DNA of 64,000 bases from JBLMZW01 sp050259035 (lineage in GTDB: Bacteria > Bacillota > Syntrophomonadia > Syntrophomonadales > DTU052): positions 29,519 through 93,518 of the forward strand of contig JBLMZW010000022.1 in the NCBI GenBank assembly GCA_050259035.1, in the 5' to 3' direction. Numbering within the stretch: position 1 is the stretch's first letter; the number at the start of each line of letters is the position of its first letter. Shown piece by piece: positions 1 to 6,990 of this stretch. Position numbers and translations under genes: made by a program. Below the pieces are notes generated by a model that was not told where the DNA came from, ran no database searches, and saw nothing but the letters and a program-made list of their open reading frames with translations.

Positions 1-666
1 ACAGCCTGTGGCAAATGCGGGATTACTGTGATCGGCGGAGACATTTCCAGCTGTCCAGGCCCCATCGTCATCAGTATGACCCTGAATGGCAAGGTTAAAT
101 CAGAACATCTAACCCGAAAAGATGGTGCCAACCCCGGTGATCTTATTGTGGTAACTGGTCATCTGGGAGCAGCAGCAGCCGGGTTGCATCTTTTAAAGGA
201 AGGTATATGGGCAAACAGTGACTCGGCCCGGACGGTTATAAGAAAGCAAGTACAACCTGAGCCTCCAGTCGCCAAGGGATCATCCCTCGCTCAAACCGGA
301 GCAGTTACTGCCATGAATGATATCAGTGATAGTTTGATTGCCAACCTAAACAACATCTGCCGTTCCGGCCGGGTGGGAGCTATAATCAGGCTTAGTGATT
401 TGCCATTGTCCGAAGCGGCCAGCGAAATTGCCCGGGACTTAAACTACGATCCAGTTAAGTGGGCTTTATATGGCGGTGAAGATTATGAACTGGTGGCTGC
501 GGTTGATCAAGTACGATTCAACGACGTTAACCAGGTATTACGTTCTTCGGGAAAAGAGTTATATGAAATAGGAAAAATAACCGAGGAGCAAGGAATTTGG
601 GGACAGGATAATAAAGGCAACCGGTTTCCGATAGAACCCAAAGGACATGATCATTTTCAGGGCTAG
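1..666 (+). CDS. thiL: Thiamine-monophosphate kinase ThiL, C-terminal part (start outside window)
   Basis: ThiL phosphorylates thiamine monophosphate with ATP to give thiamine pyrophosphate, the last step of cofactor synthesis. The frame is open from base 1, so the N-terminal ATP-binding region lies upstream. The visible 221 residues include the GGD motif followed by ISSCPG near the start, a VTGHLGAAAAG segment and the C-terminal GGEDYEL motif typical of ThiL of the PurM/SelD fold. An internal GTG at 28 is not the start, because family sequence (ACGKCGITV) precedes it. It sits just upstream of a TPP-controlled thiamine uptake operon, which fits its role. The gene ends in a normal stop. Confidence 0.93.
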   Translation, partial: TACGKCGITVIGGDISSCPGPIVISMTLNGKVKSEHLTRKDGANPGDLIVVTGHLGAAAAGLHLLKEGIWANSDSARTVIRKQVQPEPPVAKGSSLAQTGAVTAMNDISDSLIANLNNICRSGRVGAIIRLSDLPLSEAASEIARDLNYDPVKWALYGGEDYELVAAVDQVRFNDVNQVLRSSGKELYEIGKITEEQGIWGQDNKGNRFPIEPKGHDHFQG

Positions 667-769
667 TTCATTCCAACTGAGCTGTCTGTCCAAATAACCT
701 TTGAGCTTGAAAAAGCAAAGGGAAATCTTTATTATTAGGATAACAAATGTTGAATATAATTGAATAAAC

Positions 770-850
770 GGGGAGCTGAGTTAATCGGCTGAGAAAGAAC
801 CAGGTTCTGACCCGCTGACCTGATCTGGGTAATGCCAGCGTAGGGATAAA
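770..850 (+). promoter_or_regulatory. TPP riboswitch (THI element)
   Basis: The stretch has the conserved thi-box parts: CGGGGAGC at the 5' side, GGCTGAGA, then ACCTGATCTGGGTAATGCC and AGCGTAGGGA. Binding of thiamine pyrophosphate normally turns such elements off. The 3' strand GGATAAA (844-850) is complementary to TTTATCC (875-881), the 5' arm of the downstream terminator. An antiterminator can therefore form when TPP is absent. The controlled genes are the thiamine-binding protein and the ThiXYZ-type transporter. Confidence 0.95.
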
Positions 851-870
851 ATTACTACATGTAATTCATG

Positions 871-909
871 ACCATTTATCCTCTTCGGGTGAATGGTTTT
901 ATTCTTTTT
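871..909 (+). terminator. Intrinsic terminator controlled by the TPP riboswitch
   Basis: An 11-bp stem (ACCATTTATCC with GGGTGAATGGT, two G-U pairs) closes a TCTTC loop and is followed by TTTTATTCTTTTT. It lies between the aptamer and the ribosome binding site at 910-915, so it fits as the expression platform. Confidence 0.88.
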
Positions 910-923
910 AGGAGGTGAATCTA

Positions 924-1208
924 ATGCTTTGTAATGTATCATTGCAGATTATCCCGAATGTTCCCGAGGTAGAGCTCTACCCGCTGGTAGACCAGGTAAT
1001 TTCTTTGATCAAGGATTCCGGGGTGAATTATGTAGTTGGACCTATGGAAACTACTATGGAGGGAGAACTGCTCATTTTGTTAGGTTTGGTCCAACAGGCC
1101 TTAGACCTGTGTGTAAAAGAAGGGGCCAATCGGGTCCTGGCAGTGGTCAAAGTCGATTACAAAGTCGGGGGCGTAACTATTAATGAAAAGATTCACAAAT
1201 ACAAATAA
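924..1208 (+). CDS. Thiamine-binding protein, MTH1187/YkoF-like family
   Basis: A 94-residue protein of the MTH1187 / DUF77 family, small ferredoxin-like-fold proteins that bind thiamine or related compounds and often sit in TPP-riboswitch operons. The sequence shows the family pattern: an N-terminal VSLQIIPNVPEVELY strand, a GPMETTMEGE segment and a charged VKVDYKVGGVTINEKI end. ATG 924 is chosen over GTG 915 because AGGAGG at 910-915 would overlap the GTG, while it is 8 bases from the ATG. It overlaps the permease gene by 26 bases. A role as a thiamine or precursor carrier is inferred from family and context. Confidence 0.88.
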   Translation: MLCNVSLQIIPNVPEVELYPLVDQVISLIKDSGVNYVVGPMETTMEGELLILLGLVQQALDLCVKEGANRVLAVVKVDYKVGGVTINEKIHKYK

Positions 1209-1953
1209 TTTTTTCCCCACCGGTTTGATTTTAGGTTTTTTAGCTGTTTGGGAAGGGATAGTTCGCTGGCAGGCCATCCCTAATTACATCCTTCCTGGAC
1301 CCTTTGAGGTGGCTGTAAGCTTTTATAAAAACTTTCCCATTATAGTCAGCCATTCGGCCGTCACCATACTTGAATGTATAATGGGATTCATACTGGCTGT
1401 CCTGTTGGCATTTATAATCGCGATATTAATGGACGAAATTAAACCGTTCAAAGAGGCAGTTTACCCCTTGCTCATAGCATCGCAGACCGTACCCATAATA
1501 TTTATAGCACCTCTGTTCATAATCTGGTTTGGCTATGGAATCATGCCCAAAATAATAGTGGTGGTTCTGGTCTGCTTCTTCCCTATTGCTATCAATTTTT
1601 TAAGTGGTCTGGCCGGAATCGATCAGGACTATATTAATCTTTTTAGATCCATGCGGGCTTCCCGCCTGCAAACTCTTCGCCTGGTTAAAATTCCTTTGGC
1701 TATGCCGACATTTTTTTCTGGTTTGAAAATTTCAGCCACTTACAGTGTAATGGGGGCGGTAATAGGGGAATGGCTGGGAGCTGAGCGGGGCCTGGGATTG
1801 TATATGACACTTTCTCAACATTCTTTTCAGGTTGACCGGGTTTTTGCTGCGATACTGGCTATTACGATTTTAAGTCTGATTCTTTTCGGTATGATTTCCG
1901 CATTGGAGAAGTTAATAATACCCTGGTGGGCCGAGACAGCCCGGGATATTTAA
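1183..1953 (+). CDS. thiX: ABC transporter permease, thiamine-precursor type (ThiX-like)
   Basis: An integral membrane permease of 256 residues with about six hydrophobic segments and a typical binding-protein-dependent loop (FRSMRASRLQTLRLVKIPLAMP, the EAA-like coupling loop) near residues 160-185. The family imports aminopyrimidine or thiamine precursors with the ThiY-like receptor and ThiZ-like ATPase encoded directly downstream. It starts inside the end of the preceding gene, so the two are probably translationally coupled. Control is by the TPP riboswitch upstream. The exact substrate cannot be read from the sequence. Confidence 0.88.
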   Translation: MKRFTNTNNFFPTGLILGFLAVWEGIVRWQAIPNYILPGPFEVAVSFYKNFPIIVSHSAVTILECIMGFILAVLLAFIIAILMDEIKPFKEAVYPLLIASQTVPIIFIAPLFIIWFGYGIMPKIIVVVLVCFFPIAINFLSGLAGIDQDYINLFRSMRASRLQTLRLVKIPLAMPTFFSGLKISATYSVMGAVIGEWLGAERGLGLYMTLSQHSFQVDRVFAAILAITILSLILFGMISALEKLIIPWWAETARDI

Positions 1954-1983
1954 AAGTATAAATTAGGAAGGAGGAATAAATAG

Positions 1984-2967
1984 GTGAAAAAAGTGCTGGC
2001 AATTTTATTGGCAGGTTTGTTATTGGCAGCCCCTGCAGGCTGCGGCAAAAAGCCTGCAAACAATTCTCAGAAGTTGGACAAGGTTACCGTTCTATTGGAT
2101 TGGACACCCAATACCAACCACACTGGTATCTATGTTGCCGACCAGCTGGGTTATTACCGAAAACAAGGGATTGAAGTTAAAATCGTTCAGCCCAGTTCCG
2201 GGGGGGCAGCCGAATTAGTGGCAGCGGGTCAAGGTGATTTTGGATTTAGCTACCAGGAAGAGGTGACAATAGCCCGAACCAAGGGGCTACCCATTAAAGC
2301 TATTGCAGCGGTGATACAGCACAATACCTCGGGGTTCGCTTCACCGTCTGGAAAAGGAATAAAGACGCCGAAGGACTTTGAAGGCAGGACCTACGGCGGC
2401 TGGGGTTCACCCGCAGAAGAAGCTATGATCAAAGCATTGACCAGTCAGGTAAAAGCTGATTTCAGTAGAGTAAAGATAGTCAACATAGGTACCGCGGACT
2501 TTTTTACCAGCGTGCAGAAGGATGTGGATTTTGCCTGGATTTTCTGGGGGTGGACCGGAATCGAGTCCGAGATTAGAGGCATGCCTCTAAATTTTATTAA
2601 GTTAAGGGATTACAACCAGGCATTGGACTTTTACTCGCCGGTGCTAATCGCCAGCGAAAAAACTATTAATTCAAACCCCGGACTGGTAAAAAGATTTATG
2701 AAAGCAACTGCCCAGGGATACGATTACAGTATAAAGAATTCGGATAAGGCCGCTCAAATCCTAACCGTCCAAGTTCCCGAACTCAATAAAGATCTAGTGG
2801 TTACAAGTCAGAAGTACCTGGCGGGAGAATATCAGAGTGATGCGTCACGCTGGGGAGAAATGTCGGCTGAAAGATGGAAACTGTATGGAGATTGGATGTA
2901 CTCTCAGGGATTGCTTGAGAAGAAACTGGATTATAAACAGGCGTTTACTAACAAGTTTTTGCCCTAA
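1984..2967 (+). CDS. thiY: ABC transporter substrate-binding lipoprotein, ThiY/NMT1-like
   Basis: A 327-residue extracytoplasmic receptor. It begins with a basic and hydrophobic signal peptide ending in AAPAGC-G, an imperfect lipobox, so Cys20 is the probable lipid anchor. The mature part carries the NMT1/THI5-like signature DWTPNTNHTGIYVA and a GWGSPAEEAMI segment, typical of receptors for formylaminopyrimidine or HMP. The GTG start is supported by AGGAAGGAGG shortly upstream. It lies between permease and ATPase genes under the TPP riboswitch, so import of a thiamine pyrimidine precursor is likely; a different thiamine-related ligand is possible. Confidence 0.87.
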   Translation: MKKVLAILLAGLLLAAPAGCGKKPANNSQKLDKVTVLLDWTPNTNHTGIYVADQLGYYRKQGIEVKIVQPSSGGAAELVAAGQGDFGFSYQEEVTIARTKGLPIKAIAAVIQHNTSGFASPSGKGIKTPKDFEGRTYGGWGSPAEEAMIKALTSQVKADFSRVKIVNIGTADFFTSVQKDVDFAWIFWGWTGIESEIRGMPLNFIKLRDYNQALDFYSPVLIASEKTINSNPGLVKRFMKATAQGYDYSIKNSDKAAQILTVQVPELNKDLVVTSQKYLAGEYQSDASRWGEMSAERWKLYGDWMYSQGLLEKKLDYKQAFTNKFLP

Positions 2968-2988
2968 AAAAGCAAGGAGTACGGTCAA

Positions 2989-3729
2989 ATGCCTAAACTG
3001 GTTATAAGTGAAATTAAAAAGACTTTGGGAACCCTGTTGACCCTGCAGGAAATCAGCATCCAGGCTGAAGAAGGGACCGTGGTCGGCATTTTGGGGCCCA
3101 GCGGGTGTGGTAAAACAACTCTTTTGCATATAGTTGCCGGGCTTATGGTCCCCGACAGCGGTAAAGTAATGATCAATGATAAGGATGTTACGGGGAGTCC
3201 GGGTTATGTAAGTTACATGCAGCAAAAGGATTTATTGCTTCCTTCTCGTACCGTAATTGATAATGTATCTATTCCTCTAGTTCTGCAGGGGATTCCTGCA
3301 CGAGAAGCACGAGCCCGGGCCAGTGCCTATCTGGCCCGGTTCGGCTTGGAGGGATTCGAAAACTATTATCCGAGGCAACTTTCAGGGGGTATGCGGCAAC
3401 GAGCCGCCATACTCAGAACTTATTTATTTTCCAGCGATATACTTCTTTTTGATGAACCCTTCGCTGCTTTGGATGCAATCACCAGGGCCAGGATGAATAC
3501 CTGGCTGGTGGATGTTCTAAATGAACTGGGGCCAACTGTATTATTGGTAACCCACGATGTTGATGAGGCCTTGCACCTGTGTAACAAAATATACGTATTG
3601 TCCGACTGTCCAACCAGGATTAAGCTGGTCACAGAAGTGCCTTTTTACCGCTCCTCAAACATGCGCACTATCACTGACCCACTCTACCAAACAACCCGCG
3701 ATTCCATCCTTGATTCCCTATCAGTCTGA
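2989..3729 (+). CDS. thiZ: ABC transporter ATP-binding protein, ThiZ-like
   Basis: The ATPase of the thiamine-precursor importer, 246 residues. Visible motifs are Walker A GPSGCGKTT (residues 36-44), the Q-loop around MQQKD, the signature LSGGMRQR, Walker B ILLFDEPFAALD and the switch histidine in VTHDVDEA. AAGGAG lies just upstream of the ATG. It is the last gene of the riboswitch-controlled operon and ends 5 bases from the stop of the convergent ABC permease gene, so a shared terminator would have to lie within coding sequence. Confidence 0.9.
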   Translation: MPKLVISEIKKTLGTLLTLQEISIQAEEGTVVGILGPSGCGKTTLLHIVAGLMVPDSGKVMINDKDVTGSPGYVSYMQQKDLLLPSRTVIDNVSIPLVLQGIPAREARARASAYLARFGLEGFENYYPRQLSGGMRQRAAILRTYLFSSDILLFDEPFAALDAITRARMNTWLVDVLNELGPTVLLVTHDVDEALHLCNKIYVLSDCPTRIKLVTEVPFYRSSNMRTITDPLYQTTRDSILDSLSV

Positions 3730-3734
3730 TCAAG

Positions 3735-4496
3735 TTACAATTCCACCCGATGATCGTAAACCAGGATTGCGGCTACAAACGCAATAACAGCCATCAATAG
3801 AACCACGGCAAGGTTTATCCCCATTAACTGTAAAGGCGGGGTCAAGTTATCAACCATCTGAACCTGAGAAAGGCCCTGCCAAATTGTTGCCATAACCTTG
3901 CCCATGATCCACAGGGTCACGATAAACACAAACGCAGTCAAAAGCCCGGCCCCTCTTTTTACCAACCGGCCGGTAACCTGGCTAAAAAAACTGATGTTTA
4001 TGATATAGGCAATAATGGCGAAAATAATAAAGAATATCATTATTGCCCCCTTGAGTAATTCCACCCTTTGCTCAGGCGTTATTCTTGCTGCCAACTGCCG
4101 GTAAACTTCCCCTATATCCGAGGCAAAGCTTAAGCCCATGATAAGCCCGGTAACGGAGGTTATAACCATACCGATTAATGCTACAGTTAATAGAGCACTT
4201 AATTTAGATCCCAGAACACTGGCTCCCTTCACCGGTAGGGAAAGAGTAAGGTAGATACTATTGGTAGTCCATTCCCGGCTAATCATCTTAAAGGATGAAA
4301 CCACCGGAAGGAAGATAGTCAGCCCCATCAAAGAAATTAGAGGCATTATCAATATGGGGGTAAAACGGGAATCAATGGTTACCATCAAAATCAGAATTAA
4401 GACAGACATTCCGGCCACTACTAAAATCTCAGGAACAACTTCCCTCATTTCCTTTTTATAAAGAGCTGCAAATTTCGAACTTGCGCTAATTGGCAT
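3735..4496 (-). CDS. ABC-2 type transporter permease of a GntR-regulated exporter
   Basis: A 253-residue membrane protein with about six hydrophobic segments, resembling ABC-2 / YtrC-like permease subunits that pair with YtrB-like ATPases. The cytoplasmic N-terminus (FAALYKKEMREVVPE) precedes the first membrane span, as is usual for ABC-2 exporters. It overlaps the ATPase gene by 11 bases and is third in the GntR-ATPase-permease operon. The substrate is unknown; such operons in Bacillus respond to cell-wall antibiotics, which would be only an analogy here. Confidence 0.8.
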   Translation of the reverse strand: MPISASSKFAALYKKEMREVVPEILVVAGMSVLILILMVTIDSRFTPILIMPLISLMGLTIFLPVVSSFKMISREWTTNSIYLTLSLPVKGASVLGSKLSALLTVALIGMVITSVTGLIMGLSFASDIGEVYRQLAARITPEQRVELLKGAIMIFFIIFAIIAYIINISFFSQVTGRLVKRGAGLLTAFVFIVTLWIMGKVMATIWQGLSQVQMVDNLTPPLQLMGINLAVVLLMAVIAFVAAILVYDHRVEL

Positions 4497-5181
4497 CCCG
4501 AAACGCCTCCTTCATGATTTCTACTAATGAAGTTCCGCGGTTGGCTCGTAATTCTTCTGCATCTCCCGCCAGGTGAATCTTCCCCTGATTGAGAAAGACT
4601 ACCTCGTCGACCAGATTCTCAACATCCCTTATTTCATGAGTTGAAATAATAATGGTCTGTTCTCCATCTCGAAAATCCCTTATCAGGGTTTGTATTATTT
4701 GATCGCGAGTAAGGATGTCAATACCAGAAAGAGGCTCGTCCAGGAACAGGTATGGTGATTGTCGTGATACAGCCAGGAGTAATTTGCATTTGGCCCGTTG
4801 TCCCTTAGAGATCTTTGCCAGTTTCATTCCCTCATGCAAATTGAGGAAGGTAACCAGTTCGCGGTACTTAGATTCATTCCAATCTGCATAGAATGATTGC
4901 ATAAATTGAGCTGCTTGTTTAAGAGTCATCCAGGAATACAGGTGATCAACCTCGGGCAGGTAAGCGATATGATCTTTATAATTCGCCGGAGCTTGATCAT
5001 CCACAGTTACTACGCCTTGGTCAGGACGATTTATCCCTGTAGCCAATTTTAACGTGGTTGATTTCCCCGCTCCATTAGGTCCAAACAAGCCGATAATCTT
5101 GCCCCGGTTAAAAATAATGTTAAGGTTATCCAATGCTTTTACCATACCGAATGATTTACTTACTCCCTGAAACTGTATCAT
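4486..5181 (-). CDS. ABC transporter ATP-binding protein (YtrB-like)
   Basis: A 231-residue ATPase with Walker A GPNGAGKST near residue 34, a variant signature ISKGQRAK, Walker B YLFLDEPLSGID and the switch histidine in IISTHEI. It is of the CcmA/YtrB type that energises ABC-2 exporters. GAGGAGGTG precedes the ATG. Its start overlaps the GntR regulator by 26 bases and its end overlaps the permease, which indicates one transcript. The regulator and operator upstream suggest induction by an envelope-active compound. Confidence 0.85.
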   Translation of the reverse strand: MIQFQGVSKSFGMVKALDNLNIIFNRGKIIGLFGPNGAGKSTTLKLATGINRPDQGVVTVDDQAPANYKDHIAYLPEVDHLYSWMTLKQAAQFMQSFYADWNESKYRELVTFLNLHEGMKLAKISKGQRAKCKLLLAVSRQSPYLFLDEPLSGIDILTRDQIIQTLIRDFRDGEQTIIISTHEIRDVENLVDEVVFLNQGKIHLAGDAEELRANRGTSLVEIMKEAFRDAN

Positions 5182-5551
5182 TTATATACACCTCCTCTTT
5201 ACTCATATGGTTTGAGACCAACTCAATTATTTCTTTCCCTTCGTACCCGAGTGCCTTCATTTCGTTCACATAATACTCCAGTACCTGGGTAGCCATATCT
5301 CCTCTTATCCTGGTTAGGTTTTCCTGATCTATTCGAATAAAAGTGCCCTGGCCCCGAACCGTTTCAACAATATTCATGGATTCCATCTCCCGGTAAGCCC
5401 TTTGAACTGTGTTGGGATTAACTCGGTAATTTTCTGCGTATTCTCGTTGGGAAGGAATTTTATCACCGGCCTGGAGTTCTCCACGAACCAGCTTTTTTTT
5501 AAAATCGTCGATAATTTGGCGGTATATCGGCTGCCCGGTATCAAAATCCAT
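5156..5551 (-). CDS. GntR-family transcriptional regulator, YtrA subfamily
   Basis: A 131-residue repressor. The N-terminal winged helix (IYRQIIDDFKKKLVRGEL, then GDKIPSQREYAENYRVNPNTVQ split over the HTH) is the GntR/YtrA type. The short C-terminal part forms a small dimerisation helix pair instead of a large ligand domain. ATG 5551 is chosen because AAGGAGGTGAT lies directly upstream; the longer frame starts within that site. The gene is followed by its target ABC genes and preceded by a palindromic operator overlapping the promoter, so autoregulation is likely. Confidence 0.88.
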   Translation of the reverse strand: MDFDTGQPIYRQIIDDFKKKLVRGELQAGDKIPSQREYAENYRVNPNTVQRAYREMESMNIVETVRGQGTFIRIDQENLTRIRGDMATQVLEYYVNEMKALGYEGKEIIELVSNHMSKEEVYINDTVSGSK

Positions 5552-5572
5552 ACCATCACCTCCTTGGTGCAC

Positions 5573-5622
5573 TAGTGTCCTAGTACACTAACAATATACT
5601 ATTACTAATATGAGTTAGTCAA
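5573..5622 (-). promoter_or_regulatory. Promoter and palindromic operator of the GntR/ABC operon
   Basis: On the minus strand, TTGACT (5622-5617) and TATATT (5598-5593) are separated by 18 bases. Just downstream, bases 5573-5590 form an 18-base near-palindrome, TAGTGT-CCTAGT-ACACTA, with a CTAG centre and one mismatched pair. This matches the expected form of a YtrA-subfamily site, and its position would block transcription start. Confidence 0.72.
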
Positions 5623-5668
5623 CTGCAATTAAAAATGTTTCTCCCCTGGGACTTAAAAGAAGTGGGAA

Positions 5669-6139
5669 TTACGTGCGAAGGGTAGCCATCAAACGTTGCT
5701 TATTTAACAATAAATCCAGCCCGTCATTGATGTCTCGAACAACGATCATGCTCGCCTGAATAGCCTGGGCAGAACAGCCCTCCTGGCCAATGACCGCAAT
5801 GGACAAAGCAACTTCCGCCAGCATTTGGCGGTCATTGCTTCCATTACCAATTGCTATACTATGCTGGGGATCAAGGGTATTAACAAACTTGAGTTTATTA
5901 ATACCAACTTCATTGGGTCCTACTATCTGTAGTGGCTGACCAAGTTCATGGGCAATTGCATCAGCTGTTCCAAATGTATCTGCTGTTAACAAAGTTATGT
6001 CCAGCCATTCGCTAAGTCTAATAATCTTCTGTTTTACTCCAGGAATCAGTTTACCATCGGTAGTAAGTGTTCCGTTAATATCTAAGATTAAGTGGCAAAA
6101 AACCATATCTCCCAATCCGGGTATATTCACCTGATACAT
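5669..6139 (-). CDS. Small HAD-family hydrolase (soluble P-type ATPase-like)
   Basis: A 156-residue protein resembling the phosphatase domain of P-type ATPases as a free protein (COG4087-like). The HAD nucleophile motif is LDINGTLT with the DxNGT pattern typical of this subgroup. The last motif is GNGSNDRQML, which carries the metal-binding aspartate. No membrane segments are present. ATG 6139 follows AAGGAGG at good spacing. It stands alone between the GntR operon and a structured-RNA region. The substrate is unknown; a small phosphoester is likely. Confidence 0.78.
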   Translation of the reverse strand: MYQVNIPGLGDMVFCHLILDINGTLTTDGKLIPGVKQKIIRLSEWLDITLLTADTFGTADAIAHELGQPLQIVGPNEVGINKLKFVNTLDPQHSIAIGNGSNDRQMLAEVALSIAVIGQEGCSAQAIQASMIVVRDINDGLDLLLNKQRLMATLRT

Positions 6140-6269
6140 TTTTAACTGTCCTCCTTGCATTTTGGGGCCAAATTATATCTATCATAGTCTTCATTTTATT
6201 TATTTAAATTTGGCAATAATTTCCTGTGATTAATCGTATATAAAGTTCAGTTCCGGGTACAATAACACC

Positions 6270-6384
6270 AGAAGCCAGTTAGGCAGTACGAGTCTCCGAC
6301 TCAACAACATTTTCAGGTTTCCTCCCCGTGAGGAGTAACGTCCTGGAAACCTCTCTTTTGAGGTAGTTGTCTGCCGCTGGCTTC
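6270..6384 (+). ncRNA. Structured small RNA candidate, possibly 6S-like
   Basis: Bases 6271-6278 (GAAGCCAG) pair with 6377-6384 and GGCAG 6282-6286 pairs with 6371-6375. ACAAC 6304-6308 then pairs with 6366-6370 and AGGTTTCC 6315-6322 with 6345-6352. A small GAGTC-TCC-GACTC hairpin (6290-6302) sits in the 5' side of a central bubble. A -10-like TACAAT (6258-6263) would start the RNA at the foot of the stem on the plus strand. The long bulged hairpin is 6S-like, but the length is short and no family signature is certain. A minus-strand leader for the HAD gene is the alternative. Confidence 0.45.
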
Positions 6385-6388
6385 CATT

Positions 6389-6463
6389 AGACCCGTAGAC
6401 ACGAAGGCTCCATTGAGCTTGTCAAAATTCGATTTTGATTTTTGATATAAAGTCTACGGGTCT
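6389..6463. repeat. 75-base element with perfect 12-base inverted ends
   Basis: AGACCCGTAGAC (6389-6400) and GTCTACGGGTCT (6452-6463) are perfect inverted copies. Inside are two further hairpins: AAGGCTC/GAGCTTG with a CATT loop, and TCAAAAT-TCG-ATTTTGA (6422-6438). The whole can fold as a three-way junction. It looks like a small dispersed palindromic element of the type containing a CATTGAGCTTGTC core, or a complex terminator for the RNA upstream. Confidence 0.5.
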
Positions 6464-6480
6464 TTTAATTGGAGTCAAAA

Positions 6481-6507
6481 AAGCCCCTTTTAAGGGGCTT
6501 TTTTTGG
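6481..6507 (-). terminator. Bidirectional intrinsic terminator after the CBS gene
   Basis: AAGCCCCTT and AAGGGGCTT form a 9-bp stem around TT. It is flanked by a run of A on one side and T on the other, so it can work in both directions. It lies 3 bases past the CBS-domain gene stop and also downstream of the plus-strand RNA candidate. Confidence 0.85.
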
Positions 6508-6509
6508 GT

Positions 6510-6896
6510 CTATTTATTTCTCATTAGCTCTATAAACAGGCCCAATATATCGGTCTCGCTGATTATTCCTTCTACATTTCCATTACTAATCACAGGAAGA
6601 CTGCTGATTTTAAAGTCCTTCATAATACGAGCGGCCTCTACGATATCATCATCCGGGGAGACAGAGTACAGAGGTTTCTTAGTCATAACCCATTCAACCG
6701 GTGTCTCAGGGATTGTTCCGGGCCGTTGCAGGGCTTTCTCAATATCGTGCTGTACTATCATACCCACCAATTCTCCGTCCTGAACTACCGGTGTTCGCCG
6801 CAAGTTGTTTTCACGCATAACAATTAATGCACCTTTAAGTGAGTGCCGGGCTGTAACAGTTATCGCCGGAGAGGTCATAATTTCGCTGACTTTCAT
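6510..6896 (-). CDS. CBS-domain pair protein
   Basis: A 128-residue protein made only of two CBS domains, the fold that binds adenine nucleotides such as AMP, ATP or SAM and acts as an energy sensor. Repeat 1 starts VSEIMTSPAITVTARHSL and repeat 2 starts with VEWVMTKKPLYSVSPDDD; each carries the helix-strand pattern with a G-x-V/I core (GELVGMIVQHDI, GNVEGIISETDI). No enzymatic partner domain is fused. GGGGGGAG precedes the ATG. It is downstream of glgA on the same strand with about 95 bases between, so a link to glycogen status is possible but unproven. Confidence 0.88.
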   Translation of the reverse strand: MKVSEIMTSPAITVTARHSLKGALIVMRENNLRRTPVVQDGELVGMIVQHDIEKALQRPGTIPETPVEWVMTKKPLYSVSPDDDIVEAARIMKDFKISSLPVISNGNVEGIISETDILGLFIELMRNK

Positions 6897-6990
6897 TTTT
6901 ACTCCCCCCCTGAATCGCCAACTTTAATTCTATATTCATTGTATCGGATAAAAAGTATCTAAAGAATACTTATTGTAATAAGATTTATAA

